Shown: piece by piece, positions 42,376-51,893 of the stretch
How the letters are laid out: each line of letters starts with the position of its first letter
Position numbering within the stretch: position 1 is the first letter of the stretch
Source of the DNA: Sphingomonas sp. Leaf208
GTDB lineage: Bacteria > Pseudomonadota > Alphaproteobacteria > Sphingomonadales > Sphingomonadaceae
Assembly: GCF_001421415.1 (NCBI RefSeq)
Contig: NZ_LMKH01000035.1
Span: forward strand, 501,470 to 565,469
Direction: 5' to 3'
Length of the DNA stretch: 64,000 nucleotides
Program-made: the position numbers and the translations under genes
The notes under the pieces: model-generated
Told to the model about the DNA's origin: nothing
Database searches by the model: none
Seen by the model: only the letters and a program-made list of their open reading frames with translations

Positions 42376-43203
42376 TCAGGCGGTCGGCGCCATCAGCGCA
42401 CGGATACGCCGCGCCGTTTCCGGGGTGGCGGGATTGTAAACGATCATCCCGAGGTCCGGCCGACCGTCGACCGCAAACGCCGAGAATTCGAGCTCGAGCA
42501 GGCCGTGTACCGGGTGGTGCAGCCGCTTCAGGCCGTCAGCATGCCGGGCGACGTTATTATCGCGCCACAACGCGTCGAATTCGGGACTGAGCCGCGACAG
42601 TTCCTCGACCAGTTGGCTGATCTCCGCGCCCGCACCTGCACGCGCGGCATCTGCGCGAAACGTACCGACGACATAGCGCGCGACGTTGAGCCAGTCCTCC
42701 TGCGCCGCCTTGATGCTCGCATTGGTGAACATGAGGCGAAGGATGTTGCGCTGGTCGCGGGGCAACGTTGAATAGTCCGTCAGCAGGGTCGCCGCCGCCG
42801 CGTTCCAGGCGACCACGTCCCAAGTCGGCGTCTTGACGATCGCCGGGCTGAATTCGAGCGCATCCAGCACCCGCTGCAGCCGCGGCGTGACTTCGTCGGA
42901 GGCGCGATAGGTCGCTTCGGGCGGATGGCCGAGACCAAGCACGAACAGGTGTTCGCGCTCCGGCTCGGTCAGCATCAGGCCGCCGGCGATGCGGTTGAGG
43001 ACGTCGGCCGACGGCGCGCCGCCGCGGCCCTGTTCGAGCCAAGTATACCAGGTCGCCGAGATGTTCGCGCGCTGGGCGACCTCCTCGCGGCGCAGGCCGG
43101 GCGTCCGGCGCCGGCCGCCACTGAACCCGAACGCCGCGGCGTCCATGCGTGCCCGGCGATCGCGCAGGAACGTGCCGAGCGCATTGTCAGTCTCGATAGA
43201 CAT
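42376..43203 (-). CDS. XRE-type regulator with MmyB-like ligand-binding domain
   Basis: A 275-residue regulator. The N-terminal helix-turn-helix (about residues 10-75) includes RRRTPGLRREEVAQRANIS and ATWYTWLEQGRGGAPSAD. The C-terminal MmyB-like PAS-fold domain follows (TPTWDVVAWNAAAATLL, LHHPVHGLLELEFSAF). Such proteins often bind fatty acids or small metabolites and control a divergent oxidoreductase gene, which is exactly the arrangement here with the SDR gene at 43,301. The ATG at 43,201-43,203 has AGGA five bases upstream and is preferred over the ATG at 43,209. Confidence 0.9.
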   Translation of the reverse strand: MSIETDNALGTFLRDRRARMDAAAFGFSGGRRRTPGLRREEVAQRANISATWYTWLEQGRGGAPSADVLNRIAGGLMLTEPEREHLFVLGLGHPPEATYRASDEVTPRLQRVLDALEFSPAIVKTPTWDVVAWNAAAATLLTDYSTLPRDQRNILRLMFTNASIKAAQEDWLNVARYVVGTFRADAARAGAGAEISQLVEELSRLSPEFDALWRDNNVARHADGLKRLHHPVHGLLELEFSAFAVDGRPDLGMIVYNPATPETARRIRALMAPTA

Positions 43204-43300
43204 CGACATCCTGTTGAAGATTATACCATGATAAGGTTACTACTTTTACAGGTGTCGAAGTACGCCCAAGTCTTGCTCCGGACAATATCGGAGAGTTTGG

Positions 43301-44206
43301 ATGCGTGTATTTTTGACGGGTGCGACGGGCTTCATCGGGTCGCGTATCGTGCCGGAACTGCTGAGTGCGGGTCATCAGGTCTTGGGTCTTACCCGGTCGG
43401 ATGCCGGCGCACGGTCGCTGGTAGAGGCTGGCGCCGAGGTACATCGCGGTGATCTCGTCGATCTCGACAGCCTGCGCAGCGGGGCGGAGCAGGCCGATGC
43501 GGTGATCCACACCGCGTTCGATCATGAGTTCACCAACTTCGTCGCGAATTGCGAAAAGGACCGCCGCGTGATCGGCGCGATGGGGGATATGCTCAAGGGG
43601 AGCGATCGTCCCTTGATAATCGCGTCGGGTACCGGAATCGGCGATACCGGCCCGGGCAAGCCTGCGCTCGAATCCGCGTTCAACCCCGATTACCCCAACC
43701 CGCGGATCGCGTCGGAAAAGGCGGGGCAGGCGCTATTAGAGGCAGGCCTCGACGTCCGTGTTATGCGGCTCCCGCAGGTTCACGATACCGTCAAGCAGGG
43801 GCTGATCACGCCCTACATCGATATCGCGCGCGAGAAGGGCGTGGTCGCCTATGTCGGTGACGGCGCCAATCGCTGGCCCGCTGCGCACGTGCTGGACGTG
43901 GCGAAACTCTACGCGCTCGTGCTCGACAAGGGCGAGAAGGGCGCGCGGTACAATGCCGTGGCGGAGGAAGGCGTCAGCGCGCGGGCGATCGCCGAGGTGG
44001 TTGCGGCAGGGTTGGGCCTGCCCACGCTATCGTTGACCCAGGAGCAGGCGAACGATCATTTCGGCTGGTTCGGGATGTTCGCCTCGCTCGACATGCTCGC
44101 CTCCAGCGACTGGACGCGCGCGCAACTCGACTGGAACCCGACCGGTCCGGGATTGATCGCCGATCTGGAAGCGATGGACTATGCGCCGGGCCTAGTCGCA
44201 GCCTGA
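43301..44206 (+). CDS. SDR-family NAD(P)-dependent oxidoreductase (extended, epimerase-like)
   Basis: A 301-residue protein with the nucleotide motif TGATGFIGSR (residues 6-15) and FDHEFTNF followed by substrate-domain sequence. The usual catalytic S-Y-x3-K is not evident: the expected tyrosine position reads around NPRIASEKAG, with Lys but no Tyr, so it may be an atypical member (NmrA/YwnB-like or reductase-like). GGAGAG five bases before the ATG fixes the start. Probably regulated by the divergent MmyB-type protein. Confidence 0.88.
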   Translation: MRVFLTGATGFIGSRIVPELLSAGHQVLGLTRSDAGARSLVEAGAEVHRGDLVDLDSLRSGAEQADAVIHTAFDHEFTNFVANCEKDRRVIGAMGDMLKGSDRPLIIASGTGIGDTGPGKPALESAFNPDYPNPRIASEKAGQALLEAGLDVRVMRLPQVHDTVKQGLITPYIDIAREKGVVAYVGDGANRWPAAHVLDVAKLYALVLDKGEKGARYNAVAEEGVSARAIAEVVAAGLGLPTLSLTQEQANDHFGWFGMFASLDMLASSDWTRAQLDWNPTGPGLIADLEAMDYAPGLVAA

Positions 44207-44212
44207 CCGGGC

Positions 44213-44252
44213 ATCCCGCTGGCGGCAGTTTATCGCCTGCCGTCAGCGGGAT
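44213..44252 (+). terminator. Hairpin downstream of the SDR gene
   Basis: ATCCCGCTG-G-CGGCAG and CTGCCG-T-CAGCGGGAT form a 16-bp stem with one wobble pair and an 8-base loop, 7 bases after the SDR stop. No U-tract follows, so it may act with Rho. Confidence 0.6.
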
Positions 44253-44325
44253 ACGCGTCGAGCAGATGCCGCTTGCATCGGTGCGCGGCTCGGGACCATC
44301 CTGCGACATTGTCTACGGGGGTCTC

Positions 44326-45882
44326 ATGCGTCGTCTCATCACTGCGGTACTGCTCGCCTGCGTCGCCACGCCTGTTCTGGCCAGGACGGTGGTCGTCGAA
44401 GATGTGTCGCTCGATCGGTTGCGGACGCTGATGAACAACGGCACCGCGAGCAGCGTCGACATCACCCAGGCCTATCTCGCGCGGATCGCAGCGATGGATC
44501 GCAAGGGGCCGGCGCTGCACAGCGTCATCGCGATCAATCCCGATGCGCTCGCACAAGCGAGGGCGCTCGATGCCGAACGCAGGGCGGGGCATGTTCGCGG
44601 TCCGCTGCACGGCATCCCGATCCTCATAAAGGACAATATCGAGACCGCGGATCCGCTGCCGACGACCGCAGGCAGCCTCGCATTGCGCGACAATATGACG
44701 CGCCGGGACGCGCCGATGGTCGCCTATCTGCGGCGCGCGGGCGCGGTAATCCTCGGCAAGACCAACTTGTCGGAATGGGCGAACATACGCTCGACCCATT
44801 CGATGAGCGGCTGGAGCGCGGTCGGCGGGCTGGTGCGCAACCCTTACGCGCTGGACCGGACCGCGTGCGGCTCCTCGTCGGGATCGGGCGCCGCGGTCGC
44901 CGCGAGTTTCGCCGCCGCGGCTGTCGGAACCGAGACCGACGGTTCGGTCGTGTGCCCGTCGTCGCTGAACGGTCTGGTCGGGTTCAAGCCGTCGATCGGT
45001 CTGGTCAGCCGTACCCACGTCGTGCCGATCAGCCATAGCCAGGATACGCCGGGGCCAATGGCGCGCAGCGTCACCGACGTCGCGATCCTGTTGTCCGGCA
45101 TGGTCGGTGCGGACCCGGCGGACCGCGTGACGGCGGCGGCGGTGACCAGGGATTATGCCGCGGGACTCTCAGCCAGCGCGTTGTCCGGCATGCGGGTCGG
45201 CGTCGTCCGGCCCGACGGTATGTCCGCGGATCTTACCACCCGCTACGCGGCGGCGCTGAACGTCCTGCGAGAAGCAGGTGCCGTGCTGGTCGAGGTCAAA
45301 ACGCCGAAACTCGACGGGCTGGGCGAGGCCGAACTGATGGTCCTGAAAACCGAACTCAAGGCCGACCTGAACACCTATCTCGCGACCACGCCAGCGGCAG
45401 TACAGACTAAGACGCTGGGCGCGGTGATCGCCTTCAACCGCGCGAACGCCGCGACCGAGATGCCGTTCTTCGCGCAGGAATTGTTCGACGATGCGGACAA
45501 GACCAAGGGGCTCGACGATCCCGCGTACAAGGCCGCGCGCGCGACTTCGCTGCGGCTGGCGGGTGCGCAGGGGATCGACGCCATGCTGCGCGCGGCGGGT
45601 GCGCAGATCCTGGTCGAGCCGACCTATGACGCGGCATGGCTGAGCGACCCGGTCTACGGCGATACCTATGCCGGCCCCTCCGCCGCGACATTGCCTGCGG
45701 TCGCCGGTTATCCGCATCTGACCGTGCCGATGGGTCTCGTACGCGGATTGCCCGTCGGCCTGTCGTTCATCGCCACGAAGGACGCCGACCAGACCGTACT
45801 GCGTGCCGGCTATGCCTATGAACAGCATGCCAAGGCCCGGTCGGCGCCGCGGTATTTGCCGGCCATCGCCGTCGATCGGTGA
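44326..45882 (+). CDS. Exported amidase-signature hydrolase
   Basis: A 518-residue hydrolase with a signal peptide (residues 1-19, ending PVLA), so it acts in the periplasm. The Ser-cisSer-Lys triad is visible: K102 in ILIKDNI, a serine in CGSSSGSGAAVA, and nucleophile S207 in GTETDGSVVC. The nucleophile motif differs from the common GTDTGGSIR. Substrate (amide, peptide or other) is unknown. The ATG at 44,326 begins the signal peptide after GGGGG. It is convergent with an MFS gene 12 bases downstream. Confidence 0.9.
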   Translation: MRRLITAVLLACVATPVLARTVVVEDVSLDRLRTLMNNGTASSVDITQAYLARIAAMDRKGPALHSVIAINPDALAQARALDAERRAGHVRGPLHGIPILIKDNIETADPLPTTAGSLALRDNMTRRDAPMVAYLRRAGAVILGKTNLSEWANIRSTHSMSGWSAVGGLVRNPYALDRTACGSSSGSGAAVAASFAAAAVGTETDGSVVCPSSLNGLVGFKPSIGLVSRTHVVPISHSQDTPGPMARSVTDVAILLSGMVGADPADRVTAAAVTRDYAAGLSASALSGMRVGVVRPDGMSADLTTRYAAALNVLREAGAVLVEVKTPKLDGLGEAELMVLKTELKADLNTYLATTPAAVQTKTLGAVIAFNRANAATEMPFFAQELFDDADKTKGLDDPAYKAARATSLRLAGAQGIDAMLRAAGAQILVEPTYDAAWLSDPVYGDTYAGPSAATLPAVAGYPHLTVPMGLVRGLPVGLSFIATKDADQTVLRAGYAYEQHAKARSAPRYLPAIAVDR

Positions 45883-45894
45883 GGCGAAGGGGGC

Positions 45895-47169
45895 TTACCC
45901 CTCCTTCTGCTTCGTCTCGGGCATCGCGAAGAAATAGAGCATGAAGCCGGCGCCAGCGACAATGGCCAGGGTCAGGAAGCTCACGCCGTAGCCAGCCCAC
46001 ACGATGATCGCACCGGCCAGTGTCGCGGACAAGGCTGCGCCCAGGCCCTGCGCGCTCGCCACCGCGCCTTGGCTGACGTTGAAGCGTCCCGTCCCCTTGG
46101 TCAGGTCGGCGATCACGACCGGGAACAGCGCGCCGAAGATACCCGCGCCGATGCCGTCCAGCGCCTGCACACCGACCAGCCACCAAGGATTGTCCGACAC
46201 GGTGTACAGCGCGCCACGCGCCGCGAGGAACCCGAACGCGACGAGGAACAACGGCTTGGTGCCCCATTTCTCGGTGTTGCGGCCGACTACGATCGCGACC
46301 GGTACCATCACCAGCTGCGCCGCGACGATGCACGCGGCCGTCAGCGACGTCGCCTGATCCTTGCCGACGGTGCGCGCGAGCAACTGGCTGACCGACGTCA
46401 GCATCGCCGCATTGGCGAGGTGGAACAGGAACGCCGTCCCCGCGAAGATCATCAGCGGCTTGTTCTCGACCAGCGCCTTCCACCCGCTCGGCTCCTCGCA
46501 ATCGTCCTCCGGCTCGCAATCGAGCCCGCGCGCCACGGCATTGTCGATGTCGTCGTTCTTGATCCGCGACGCGGTCACGATGCTCGCAACCGTCAGCGCG
46601 CCCATCAGGTAGAAGACGACGACCGGTCCGAACTTCCACGCAAGCACGCCCGCGAGCGCCGCCGACACGGCGTTGCCCGCGTGGTTGAACGCCTCGTTGC
46701 GACCGACGCGCTTGGCGAACAGCTTCGGGCCGACGAGACCGAGCGTGATGGCCGAAATCGCCGGCGCAAACACCGCACCAGCGACCGCTGCGATTGACTG
46801 GGTTACCGCGACGGCTGTGAACCCGCTGACGATCGGCAGCGATACGCTGCTGAGCGTCACGAGCAACGCGGCGATCATCACGATCCGCGGCTTGTTCCTG
46901 CTGCGATCGATCAACCCGCCCGCCGGCGTCTGCGAGATCAGGCCAACGATCCCGGCGATCGTCAGGATCATGCCCACCGTCGCCTCATTCCAGCCATGCG
47001 CAGGCCCACGCACCGCGACGAGATAGATCGCCAGATAAGGCCCGAGCCCGTCGCGAACGTCGGCAAGGAAGAAGTTCAGCGCGTCGAGCGTCTTCTTCGG
47101 CGCGGATTTGCCGTCCGACCCGCCCTTGGCCTTGCCGCTATTGGCGGATGCCGTGTCCGTCGTAGCCAT
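45895..47169 (-). CDS. MFS transporter
   Basis: A 424-residue polytopic permease. A Lys/Gly/Ser-rich cytoplasmic N-terminus (residues 1-28) precedes ALNFFLADVRDGLGPYLAIY, a motif of MFS antiporters annotated as sugar or drug transporters. About 11 to 12 hydrophobic segments are visible, with RSRNKPR in the conserved TM2-3 loop and an acidic loop, DCEPEDDCEEPS, in the middle. Substrate is unknown. AGGGA precedes the ATG. The 47,170-47,444 space up to the next gene holds nothing I can identify beyond promoter-like AT-rich stretches. Confidence 0.85.
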   Translation of the reverse strand: MATTDTASANSGKAKGGSDGKSAPKKTLDALNFFLADVRDGLGPYLAIYLVAVRGPAHGWNEATVGMILTIAGIVGLISQTPAGGLIDRSRNKPRIVMIAALLVTLSSVSLPIVSGFTAVAVTQSIAAVAGAVFAPAISAITLGLVGPKLFAKRVGRNEAFNHAGNAVSAALAGVLAWKFGPVVVFYLMGALTVASIVTASRIKNDDIDNAVARGLDCEPEDDCEEPSGWKALVENKPLMIFAGTAFLFHLANAAMLTSVSQLLARTVGKDQATSLTAACIVAAQLVMVPVAIVVGRNTEKWGTKPLFLVAFGFLAARGALYTVSDNPWWLVGVQALDGIGAGIFGALFPVVIADLTKGTGRFNVSQGAVASAQGLGAALSATLAGAIIVWAGYGVSFLTLAIVAGAGFMLYFFAMPETKQKEG

Positions 47170-47444
47170 GAGAATTCCCTGAAATATCGGTGTCGTCGAA
47201 CGCGATGCCGGACGGCGAACCCTGCGCGCCGTCGGATCGCTAAAGCTGCGGCACCAAGCAAAGTTTCCACGCCGCGAAAATATTGTTCGGCCTGATATTC
47301 CCTAGTGATGTCAAAAGCTAAACCGAAACTGAACGACCCCGTTAAGTCTCAAATCATGAAGTTATTGTCACGGAACGATGAACGCGCAGCCTCGCTATGG
47401 GCAGCATCTGCGGATCATCTGCCACACGACTTGAAAGTGCTTTA

Positions 47445-48557
47445 ATGACAGGATGCCTGACCTGGATCCACTTTGGCGATCTGCATGTCGACGAGGTCGA
47501 TGGGTATGAAGGACTGTCACGTTTCCGGGACCTCGTCGCGCTCGCGGAGACGCATCTGAATGACGCGGTCGACTTCGCGCTCTTGCCCGGCGACAATGCC
47601 AATCACGGTACCGACGGCCAATATGCGCGGATCGCGGACGCGATGACCGGGCTGTCATTGCCGTGGCACGTTCTGGCGGGCGATCATGATTTCGAACCCG
47701 GCGACCTTACCGCGATGCGCGCGATCACGGTAAAGATGGCGCCCTATGCGGAGACGATCGCGGGCTATCGCTGCCTGTTCCTCGATATCGTCTCGGCGGG
47801 GAAGGGCGGTCCCGACTTTCGTATCGACCCCGACCAGCGCGCCTGGACAGAACGCGAACTGAGCGCCGCCGCGGTCGCAGCCGAGCTGGTGGCGGTGTTC
47901 ATGCATGCCTATCCCGGCGACCTGCGCGATGATCCCGACGGTATCGCCGGGCTGTTCGCCGCGCACCGCGTCGCGTTCGTCGACACCGGCCACACGCATT
48001 ATAACGAGCTGCTCAACGACGGCCGCGTGGTCTATGGCGAGACCCGCTCGACCGGCCAGATCGAGGAGGGCGCACCCGGTTTCTCGATCGTCACGCTCGA
48101 CGACGGCGTCCCGAGCTGGCGGTTCCAGGCGATCGACGATCCCTGGCCTCTCGTCCAGATCACCAGCCCCGCCGACCGCCGCCTGATCACCGACCCAGCG
48201 CGCGCCGACAACGTGCCCGGCAGCGCCTTCACGGTCCGCGCGAAGATATTCGACGCCGCTGATACAGTATCGCTGAACGTCGATGACGGCCAAGTCATCC
48301 CGATGACGCGCGTCGACGGCGTGCCCTCGCTCTGGAGCGCCTCGGTCGATGGCGTAGGCGATGGCCTCCACCGTCTCGCCGTCCGCTGTGACGGGAGCGA
48401 GGACCGGATCGAGATCCTCGTCCGCAATGCCGGCCCGCGACCGAAGCGCAATCCTCCCGTCGCGCTCGGCCGCGATGTGAACGCGATCGGTGCCTGGCGC
48501 GAGCGTGGTATCGACGGCGCGCAACGCGGCCCCAACAAGAACGGACTCGATTGGTGA
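47445..48557 (+). CDS. Calcineurin-like metallophosphoesterase
   Basis: A 370-residue phosphoesterase. The dinuclear metal motifs are in order: HFGDLHVDE (residues 9-17), LLPGDNANHG, LAGDHDFEPG, FMHAYPGD and DTGHTHYNEL. A C-terminal beta-sandwich extension spans about residues 240-330. The enzyme may cleave nucleotides or phosphodiesters; no export signal is present. The ATG at 47,445 gives the family start; its ribosome site is weak. An ArsB-like permease follows 50 bases later. Confidence 0.85.
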   Translation: MTGCLTWIHFGDLHVDEVDGYEGLSRFRDLVALAETHLNDAVDFALLPGDNANHGTDGQYARIADAMTGLSLPWHVLAGDHDFEPGDLTAMRAITVKMAPYAETIAGYRCLFLDIVSAGKGGPDFRIDPDQRAWTERELSAAAVAAELVAVFMHAYPGDLRDDPDGIAGLFAAHRVAFVDTGHTHYNELLNDGRVVYGETRSTGQIEEGAPGFSIVTLDDGVPSWRFQAIDDPWPLVQITSPADRRLITDPARADNVPGSAFTVRAKIFDAADTVSLNVDDGQVIPMTRVDGVPSLWSASVDGVGDGLHRLAVRCDGSEDRIEILVRNAGPRPKRNPPVALGRDVNAIGAWRERGIDGAQRGPNKNGLDW

Positions 48558-48609
48558 ATACCGCAACGATGACGATGGTCCCGCGTATCGGCTCGCGGAT
48601 GCCCGCGGC

Positions 48610-49863
48610 ATGACGCTCCAAACCTACGCGATCTGGGCGATCTGTTTCGTCGCGACCTTCGGCGTGATCACGCGTCCGTTCAAGCTACCCGAAGCGGTCT
48701 GGGCGGTCGCTGGCGCTGCAGTGTTGCTCGTGTTCGGACTGATGTCGCCCGGTGCAGCATGGGCCGCGGTGCTGAAGGGTGGCGACGTCTACCTGTTCCT
48801 GATCGGTATGATGCTGCTGTCCGAGGTCGCCCGCGAACAGGGACTGTTCGACTGGGTCGCCGAGCACGCGGTGCGCCTCGCAAAGGGATCGACCAGCCGC
48901 CTGTTCGCGCTCGTCTTCGGCGTCGGCATCGTCGTCACGACCTTCCTCTCGAACGACGCGACCGCGGTAGTGTTGACCCCCGCCGTCTACGCCGCGGCGA
49001 AGAAAGCGAAGGCGGACCCGCTGCCGATGCTGTTCGCCTGCGCGCTGATCGCCAACGCCGCGAGCTTCGTGCTGCCGATCTCGAACCCCGCTAACCTCGT
49101 GTTGTACGGCGGCAAAATGCCGTCGCTCGGGGCGTGGATGGCGTCGTTCGCGCTGCCGTCGCTGCTGTCGATCGGCGTGACGTTCCTCGTCCTGCGCTGG
49201 GTCGAGCGCGAGCGGCTCACCGGGCAGTGCGAGACCGTCGTCGAGACCGGCACGCTGTCGCGTGGTGGGAAGATCGCGCTCGGCGGGATCGTCGCGACCG
49301 CAGTTCTGCTGATCGCCGCGTCGGCGCAGGGGTATGAGTTAGGACTGCCGACCTGCCTTGCCGGTATCGCGACGATGGCGGCGATCTGCATCGGGGAGCG
49401 CAAGTCGCCCTTCACGACGCTTGGCTCGGTATCCTGGGCGGTGCTGCCACTGGTCGCGGGCTTGTTCGTCTTGGTCGAGGCACTGGCAAGCACCGGCGTT
49501 ATCACGATGCTGGCGCGCTGGCTCGCGGCGGGGGCAGCGAACTCGCCATCGACGACCGCAGGCGTTGCAGGGACGATCCTGGCATTCGGGTCGAACCTGA
49601 TGAACAACCTTCCGGCTGGACTGATCGCCAGCACCACGTTGCAACAGGCACACGTCCCCCAGATCGTCACCGACGGTCTGCTGATCGGCGTCGACCTCGG
49701 CCCGAACCTGTCGATCACCGGCTCGCTCGCCACCATATTGTGGCTGACCGCGATCCGCCGTGAGGGCGAAGACGTCGGCTTCTGGCGGTTCCTCAAGGTC
49801 GGCGCGGTGGTGATGCCGCCAGCGCTGCTCGCGGCGCTCGGGGCGCGCATGCTTATCGGTTGA
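48610..49863 (+). CDS. ArsB/NhaD-type anion permease
   Basis: A 417-residue permease of the ion-transporter (IT) superfamily with about 11 membrane segments. The signatures are FLIGMMLLSEVAREQG, TTFLSNDATAVVLTP and FGSNLMNNLPAGL, typical of arsenite or dicarboxylate exporters. No arsenic reductase or ArsR lies nearby, so the substrate is uncertain. The ATG at 48,610 is used; the open frame to 48,490 overlaps the phosphoesterase gene. It runs tail to tail with an amidohydrolase. Confidence 0.85.
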   Translation: MTLQTYAIWAICFVATFGVITRPFKLPEAVWAVAGAAVLLVFGLMSPGAAWAAVLKGGDVYLFLIGMMLLSEVAREQGLFDWVAEHAVRLAKGSTSRLFALVFGVGIVVTTFLSNDATAVVLTPAVYAAAKKAKADPLPMLFACALIANAASFVLPISNPANLVLYGGKMPSLGAWMASFALPSLLSIGVTFLVLRWVERERLTGQCETVVETGTLSRGGKIALGGIVATAVLLIAASAQGYELGLPTCLAGIATMAAICIGERKSPFTTLGSVSWAVLPLVAGLFVLVEALASTGVITMLARWLAAGAANSPSTTAGVAGTILAFGSNLMNNLPAGLIASTTLQQAHVPQIVTDGLLIGVDLGPNLSITGSLATILWLTAIRREGEDVGFWRFLKVGAVVMPPALLAALGARMLIG

Positions 49864-49885
49864 GCGCGCGCCGAACGGCAGCTAA

Positions 49886-51199
49886 TCAGATGCCGGTAGC
49901 GGGCGTCTTCGCGACCGTACCACGGTGCATGACGAACTCGACGTGTTCGAGCCGCGTGACGTCCTGCAGCGGAGACCCCGCCACGGCGATGATGTCCGCG
50001 GTCTTGCCCGGTGCGAGCGTGCCGATGTCGTCGCGCCCGAGCAGGTCTGCGGCCCCCACCGTGGCGGCGGCGATCGCCTGGGTCGGGGTGAGCCCGTTCC
50101 TGATCATCAGCGCGAACTCGGTGGCGTTGTCGCCGTGCTTCGACACGCCGGTATCGGTGCCGAACGCGACCTTGACCCCCGCGGCATAGGCGCGGCGGTG
50201 GCTGGCCGCCATCGCCGCGGCCGCCGCCTCGGCCTTGACGATCGTCGCCGGCGGCAATGCACCGCCGCGCGCCTGGGCCAGCGCCGCGACGGGTGCGATC
50301 TCGGTCGGCACCAGATAGGCGCCCTTGGTCTTGAACAGCCGGATCGTCTCGTCGTCAAGGAACGTGCCGTGCTCGATCGAGTCCACGCCGGCCTCCAGCG
50401 CGGCCTTCGTGCCCTCGGCGGCATGGCTGTGCGCGGCGACCTTGCGGCCGAGCGCGTGCGCGGTCTCGATGATCGCGCGCATTTCCTCCGGCGTCATCGC
50501 TCGGCCGAGGCCGCCACTGACGTTCGACAGCACGCCACCGGTCGCCGCGAACTTGATGACGCGCGCGCCCAGCGCGACCTGCGCCCGCACCGCGCGGCGG
50601 CAATCGTCGGGGCCGTCGCACAGGTTCATTTCCTTCGCGTGCACCATGTCCGCGAACTCCTCCGCCAGCCCGTTGCCGCCGTCACCATGCCCGCCCGTCA
50701 CCGAGATCATTTCGCCGGCATTGGTGATGCTCGGCCCTTCGACGGTGCCGGCATCGATCGCATCGCGCAGTGCCCGGATACCGCGCGGATCGCCGCCCAG
50801 GTCACGAACCGAGGTGAAACCGGCCGCCAGCGTCGTGCGGGCGTTGGCAACCGCGGTCATCTCGTCGTCGAACCGGTCGCGATTGAGCGCTTCCAGCCGC
50901 GCGCGCATCGGATCACCGCCGATGCCCCAGAGATGGACGTGCATGTCGACCATCCCGGGTAGTACGAACGCGGTACGCAGGTCGATCAGCCTCGCCCCCT
51001 GTTCCGGCGCGACGAAGCCATCGCGCAGCTCGACGATCTTCCCGTCGCGGACGATGATCGTAGTGTTGCCGCGCGGCGCCTGGCCGGGCCGGTCGAGTAC
51101 CGTGCCCGCCTGGATATAGGTCGTGGTCGATGGCTTGCCCTGCGCCAGTACCGGTGCCGCGACGATTGCCGTCAGCCCGATCATCCATGCCTTGATCAT
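49886..51199 (-). CDS. Exported metal-dependent amidohydrolase
   Basis: A 437-residue periplasmic hydrolase with a signal peptide (residues 1-19, ending PVLAQ). Metal ligands are MVDMHVHLWG, the Lys in ARVIKFAATGG (possible carbamylated bridge), AAHSHAAEGTK, SIEHGTF and AFGTDTGVS. It belongs to the imidazolonepropionase-like/Xaa-Pro dipeptidase group of amidohydrolases; the substrate (peptide or amide) is unknown. AAAGGGGGA seven bases before the ATG at 51,197-51,199 sets the start. It is divergent from the molybdenum-hydroxylase operon. Confidence 0.9.
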   Translation of the reverse strand: MIKAWMIGLTAIVAAPVLAQGKPSTTTYIQAGTVLDRPGQAPRGNTTIIVRDGKIVELRDGFVAPEQGARLIDLRTAFVLPGMVDMHVHLWGIGGDPMRARLEALNRDRFDDEMTAVANARTTLAAGFTSVRDLGGDPRGIRALRDAIDAGTVEGPSITNAGEMISVTGGHGDGGNGLAEEFADMVHAKEMNLCDGPDDCRRAVRAQVALGARVIKFAATGGVLSNVSGGLGRAMTPEEMRAIIETAHALGRKVAAHSHAAEGTKAALEAGVDSIEHGTFLDDETIRLFKTKGAYLVPTEIAPVAALAQARGGALPPATIVKAEAAAAAMAASHRRAYAAGVKVAFGTDTGVSKHGDNATEFALMIRNGLTPTQAIAAATVGAADLLGRDDIGTLAPGKTADIIAVAGSPLQDVTRLEHVEFVMHRGTVAKTPATGI

Positions 51200-51292
51200 C
51201 ACATAGTCCCCCTTTGATGCGTGATGCTCGCCGATGCGCGACGCGGCGGCAAGAGGGCATCGATCTATCTTCACGATCGCGCCGCCAGACGC

Positions 51293-51322
51293 TTGGCAGA
51301 CCCCGCTGATCGCGACTATACC
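51293..51322 (+). promoter_or_regulatory. Candidate promoter of the molybdenum-hydroxylase operon
   Basis: TTGGCA (51,293-51,298) and TATACC (51,317-51,322) spaced by 18 bases lie about 65 bases before the iron-sulfur subunit ATG. The hexamers match sigma70 moderately. The divergent amidohydrolase promoter must lie in the same 187-base region. Confidence 0.4.
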
Positions 51323-51386
51323 GCTCGGTACTGAAATACGGATTCGGCGGTCGCAACGACACCGTCGGCTCAACAGGAGAGTGGCG

Positions 51387-51893
51387 ATGTCGATACTTAT
51401 CAACGGGTCAGCGGTGGCGCTGCCCGACGATCCCCGTGTCTCATTGCTCGATCTGTTGCGCGAAGGGCTGCATCTGGCCGGTACCAAGAAGGGCTGCAAC
51501 CAGGGCGCGTGCGGCGCCTGCACGGTACTCGTCGATGGCGAGCGGATCGTGTCCTGCCTCGCGCTCGCGGTGCAGTATGACGGGCGCCAGGTGACGACGA
51601 TCGAGGGACTGGCCGACGGCGACGCGCTGCATCCGTTGCAGCAGGCGTTCATCGATCACGACGGCTTCCAGTGCGGCTATTGCACGCCGGGCCAGATCTG
51701 TTCGGCGATCGGCATGGCGGCCGAAGCGAAGCGCGGCGTGCCGAGCCATGTCAGCGCCGATCTCACCGCCGACGTGACGCTGACGCGCGAGGAATTGCAG
51801 GAGCGGATGAGCGGCAATCTGTGCCGCTGCGGCGCACATAACGGGATCATCGACGCGATCCGCGAAACCGTAGCGGCGGAGATGGCAGCATGA
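51387..51893 (+). CDS. Molybdenum hydroxylase, [2Fe-2S] subunit
   Basis: A 168-residue electron-transfer subunit. The plant-type cluster motif is CNQGACGACTVLVDG (about residues 36-50), followed by the second-cluster residues in CGYCTPGQ and NLCRCGAHNG. It resembles PaoA/CoxS-type subunits of xanthine dehydrogenase-family enzymes. AGGAGAG lies before the ATG at 51,387. Its stop overlaps the FAD-subunit start (ATGA), so the three subunits are coupled. Confidence 0.93.
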   Translation: MSILINGSAVALPDDPRVSLLDLLREGLHLAGTKKGCNQGACGACTVLVDGERIVSCLALAVQYDGRQVTTIEGLADGDALHPLQQAFIDHDGFQCGYCTPGQICSAIGMAAEAKRGVPSHVSADLTADVTLTREELQERMSGNLCRCGAHNGIIDAIRETVAAEMAA

